A stretch of 64,000 bases of DNA from Linyphia triangularis (taxonomy: Eukaryota; Arthropoda; Arachnida; Araneae; Linyphiidae): assembly GCA_963978545.1 (NCBI GenBank), contig OZ021725.1, positions 7,078,346 through 7,142,345 of the forward strand. The letters are read 5' to 3'. A model generated the notes under the pieces. It did not search any database. It was not told the origin of the DNA and saw only the letters and a program-made list of their open reading frames with translations. Position numbers and translations under genes: made by a program. Every line of letters starts with the position of its first letter. The first letter of the stretch is position 1. Below, piece by piece: positions 60,985 to 64,000 of this stretch.

Positions 60985-60992
60985 TATAAAAA
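60985..60992 (+). promoter_or_regulatory. TATA box candidate
   Basis: TATAAAAA lies 75 bp before the ATG of the small frame at 61060, a plausible spacing for a TATA promoter with a short 5' untranslated region. Confidence 0.35.
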
Positions 60993-61059
60993 GTGGCTGA
61001 GCATTTGAATCAAGAAATTTCACTTACTGGCATATCAGGGTCAGGAAAATGGCGATCTC

Positions 61060-61248
61060 ATGTGCGCGTCATTGCGTCCGATAAAAATGCATCTCTCTCT
61101 TAGGAACCACCGCTTGACCGACTTCCTATCTCCCCAATTTCCTTCTGTCTCTTACGATCCCCCTCATAATTACATCAAAACTTCTCTCTACGCCATTGGA
61201 GCGGCTCTCATCCTTTATGGAATCGCCAACTCTTATTTGACCAATTAG
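61060..61248 (+). CDS. Candidate small one-helix membrane protein (62 codons)
   Basis: A short plus-strand frame starts MCASLRPIKMHLSLRNHRL and has a single hydrophobic helix near its end (SLYAIGAALILYGIANSYL). Its DNA is richer in C than the surroundings, it has a TATA box upstream and AATAAA at 61335-61340, all of which would fit a compact intronless gene. An overlapping ATG at 61049 opens only a very short frame. I recognise no family. It could equally be the relic of a processed gene or chance. Confidence 0.3.
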   Translation: MCASLRPIKMHLSLRNHRLTDFLSPQFPSVSYDPPHNYIKTSLYAIGAALILYGIANSYLTN

Positions 61249-61334
61249 CCAAACCCCTGTTTAAATATTCCCCCAAAAGCTTCGGACAGAAACTTAAGGG
61301 GCTATGCACTTGTTGCAGTTTAAACAGACCCCTT

Positions 61335-61340
61335 AATAAA
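61335..61340 (+). terminator. AATAAA after the small candidate gene
   Basis: A polyadenylation hexamer 87 bp after the stop codon at 61246-61248. Its position supports, but does not prove, the candidate gene. Confidence 0.3.
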
Positions 61341-61379
61341 ATTTGTAAAATGTCTGTGGATATACAGCATGACAGTAAT

Positions 61380-62057
61380 GAAAGTATAGCATTCGGTCAA
61401 AAAAAAAAAAAAATGATATATAATACGCCTATAATACGCCGAAACATTCGTCATTAGACAAGCCAACATACATTTACAAACACGCATGCCTAACACTGGA
61501 CTCGAACCCGCAACCTCTCGGTCTAGAAGCTAGCACGCTAACTACTATACCGTTTGGTCGGCTGGAACATTCTGATTTCAAAAAAGTGATCTAGAAAGAA
61601 TGTCTGTCTCTGTGTGTGTATGTGGTCAGCATAACTCCCGAACAAATTGACCTACGATATTAAATTTGGTGTGTGAATTAGTGGTAGCCATGGACCTACC
61701 GTTAAGGTTTTCGTCAAAATCGCGCATGCACGAAAGGTAGCTGCCATCGAAAAAATCAGGTTTTTCAGTAATTGCTAAAAAACGGCTCTAATGATTTTGT
61801 TCAAAATCGCTGTGGTAATTGCCTCTTAAAGTGTTTTAAACATCTCCACCACCAAAATTTTCGTAAAATGCTTTAATGGCGTAAAAAGTTGAAAAACGAA
61901 TACCTTTAACACAGAGTTCTATTTCCTTGAGCATACCTCATCAACGATCGTGTTTTTTTTTTTTTGTTTTTTTTGTTTTTTTTTATTATCTTTGCTTAGT
62001 TTCACTTACAAGAAATGATAATATAAGAATTATTGATAAGCCTATAGCCAAAATTCC

Positions 62058-62092
<35 letters not shown>

Positions 62093-62200
62093 AGATCCAA
62101 TATAAGAATTATCACAAAAAATATCGCCTAGCTGACAATTTTTTCTAAGTGATTGATGAAAATATAAAAATGGTAAATTACACAATTTAATGTTTTCGGA
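61380..62200 (+). repeat. Dispersed repeat R2, copy 4
   Basis: It shows the R2 start (GAAAGTATAGCATTCGGTC), the GTCAGCATAACTCCCGAAC block, the CTACCGTTAAGGTTTTCG block and the later AACGATC...TTTCACTTA part. A SINE fragment is inserted near its start, and T runs have expanded at 61952-61984 and 62060-62084. Confidence 0.6.
61429..61562 (-). repeat. tRNA-derived SINE, copy 20, tail missing
   Basis: The tRNA-like head (minus strand, GCCGACCAAACGGTATAGTA) and body are present, but the copy stops at TATAATACGCC before the usual GGTTG tail. A small duplication (TATAATACGCC precedes itself) marks the break. Confidence 0.8.
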
Positions 62201-62465
62201 AATTAAAAAAAAATCTCCGTTTTTTTTTTTAACCTAGCCAACCCATGTTATTTTGCTTAAAGATATCTCCGAGACTTATCTATGATATTTTTTAATTATT
62301 ATACGCCAGAGGGTCAATTTCGGATTTACCATACAAAGTTGCGCAAAGAAGAGATATTGCAGTTTCTGCTTTTTTGAGGTTGTTAGCGAAACGATCTTTT
62401 CGTTTAATAAGCTATTATGTTTAATCGTCCACTTTTAATAAAATTACAATTAAATAAAAGATTAA

Positions 62466-63188
62466 GGCGTCTTCTCACTTTAGGCACCTCGAAAATAGGC
62501 TATTATTGCGATTTTTTTTCGAGGATTTTTGCAAACAATTATGGGATAAAATGGATCCTATATAATAAACACATCCTTCAAGTACAAGAAAATTTTATTT
62601 TTTTATTTTTTCGAACAATTATTAGAATAAAACAGTAGCATCGAAAAACCCGTGTAGAAATGTAATGTTCGTGGCTTGTTGATGAAATTTCGGAAACTAT
62701 CCGGCCGATTGTCATGAAATTTGAATGACATATTCTTCATAGTTATGGCTATAGCGCATATCATCAGATTTTTGATATTCGCGAAAATAACAAAATGGCG
62801 CACGTTTTTCGAAAAAGTAAAAAAAAAAAGCGTTTTTTTGCAGTTTTTTGTAAAAAAGAAATACTTCAAATCAAAATTTCAAAAATCTGATGATATGCGC
62901 TATAGCCATAACTATGAAGAATATGTCATTCAAATTTCATGACAATCGGTCGGATAGTTTCCGAAATTTCATCAACAAGCCACGAACATTACATTTCTAC
63001 ATGGGTTTTTCGATGCTACTGTTTTATTATAATAATTGTTCAAAAAAATAAAAAAATAAAATTTTCTTGTACTTGAAGGATGTGTTTATTATATAGGATC
63101 CATTTTATCCCATAATTGTTTGCAAAAATCCTCGAAAAAAAATCGCGAAAATAGCCTATTTTCGAGGTGCCTAAAGTGAGAAGACGCC
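62466..63188. mobile_element. TTAA-flanked element with long arms, family 3, copy 2 (723 bp)
   Basis: TTAA is perfect on both sides (62462-62465 and 63189-63192). The ends GGCGTCTTCTCACTTTAGGC are inverted, and the arms are complementary for about 340 bp each. It closely matches 18110-18838. Confidence 0.85.
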
Positions 63189-63192
63189 TTAA

Positions 63193-64000
63193 ATAAAATC
63201 CAAATTTTAGCTGCTGCTGCCATCTATCCTTCAAAAAGAAAACTATAAAGATATATCCACCCTGCTGATGTTTACTGCCGCCATCTGATGGTGAATTATA
63301 ATATTAAAGAAGTACTTTCCAAAACTCATCTACTCACAAAAGTTTATGCCGAAATCAAATACTGAAAATCTCTTTACCGTTATTGTAAGTATCAATTTTT
63401 GGACTGGAAAAAGAGAAATAAACAATACATAAAGTTCTTTGTTTACAATATTTTGTATATTGAGCTTACTCAAATAATTTTATGTAAAAGGGTATAGCAT
63501 CTGATGGGATTCTTGAAAGAGTCTAAATATGAAAATAAATGAAAACATGTTAAGAAAATCATAAATAATTGGTTAAATTTTATTAGTAGATGCTTGTATT
63601 AAAACCGATCCATCAAATCAACATAATCGTTGTTTATATAGAAACTATATTAAACAAAAGTGTTGTATTCTTGGTTTTTTAATTTATGCCATTAATTGGA
63701 CATCATCATTACAACCAATGATAAGCTCAGAGGCACATATTAAAACCTACCCAAGTAATGTATTGTAGTTGATGACAAATTGCAGCAATAATATTCTAAT
63801 GCTGCTCCGGTATAACAAAATTTATATATAAAATTGATATCCAATTCTTATTCGCAAAGTTCATTTTTACCAACAATAATTATGTGGGATATAAAATTTC
63901 TTTAATATGTATTTAAAAATTGTAATAAACAGTATTAGTTTAGGTAATTAAAATTTATGTTTACTAATTTCAAACATTTTATTTGTAATATATATTTCAC
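63193..64000. other. AT-rich end of the window
   Basis: No gene, known repeat or inverted ends recognised. Confidence 0.35.

Overview
This is a eukaryotic nuclear window, very probably from an arthropod. A spider or another arachnid is my best guess, but the species is not proven. It is AT-rich, has spliced genes with GT-AG introns, carries a chemoreceptor of the arthropod gustatory/odorant receptor type, and is dominated by transposable elements. There is no bacterial-style gene packing. Most open reading frames are by-products of repeats.

Host genes. (1) On the minus strand at 13587-14747 is a single-exon seven-transmembrane gustatory-receptor-like gene of 386 codons. (2) On the plus strand, five coding exons spread over 28832-56504 join in frame into a 306-residue CRAL-TRIO lipid-transfer protein (alpha-tocopherol transfer protein / clavesin-like). 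Its four introns (12.9, 8.2, 3.6 and 2.1 kb) are filled with transposons. (3) A weak candidate for a 62-residue one-helix membrane protein lies at 61060-61248, with a TATA box before it and AATAAA after it.

Repeat landscape. About 20 copies of one tRNA-derived SINE (roughly 180 bp, tail of GGTTG units) occur across the window, most with clear target-site duplications. There are also other SINE-like sequences; five elements of four families, each about 720 bp and flanked by TTAA (piggyBac-type target); six copies of a palindromic element of about 660 bp; four loci of a 245-bp palindromic element; three P-like elements, one with an eroded THAP domain; three hAT-type elements with duplicated flanks; two internally deleted Tc1-like elements; a pogo-like element; two solo LTRs; a LINE tail; and long inverted repeats. 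Tandem arrays have units of 39, 71, 84, 108, 126 and 148 bp, the last with a 296-bp higher-order period.

Most interesting. In intron 1 of the CRAL-TRIO gene, nested inside a pogo-like DNA transposon, is a young 4.1-kb LTR retrotransposon (36162-40272, LTRs differing at 1 of 230 positions). Its single long ORF runs Gag, zinc knuckle, aspartic protease, and then about 460 residues of non-retroviral protein ending in a long coiled coil and a basic tail. It has no reverse transcriptase or integrase. It looks like a retrotransposon that captured part of a host gene in frame, in the way acute transforming retroviruses or maize Bs1 did. A second notable pattern is the uniform size of the TTAA elements. 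A third is how closely transposons hug the CRAL-TRIO exons (18-40 bp from five splice sites) while every splice site and the reading frame stay intact.
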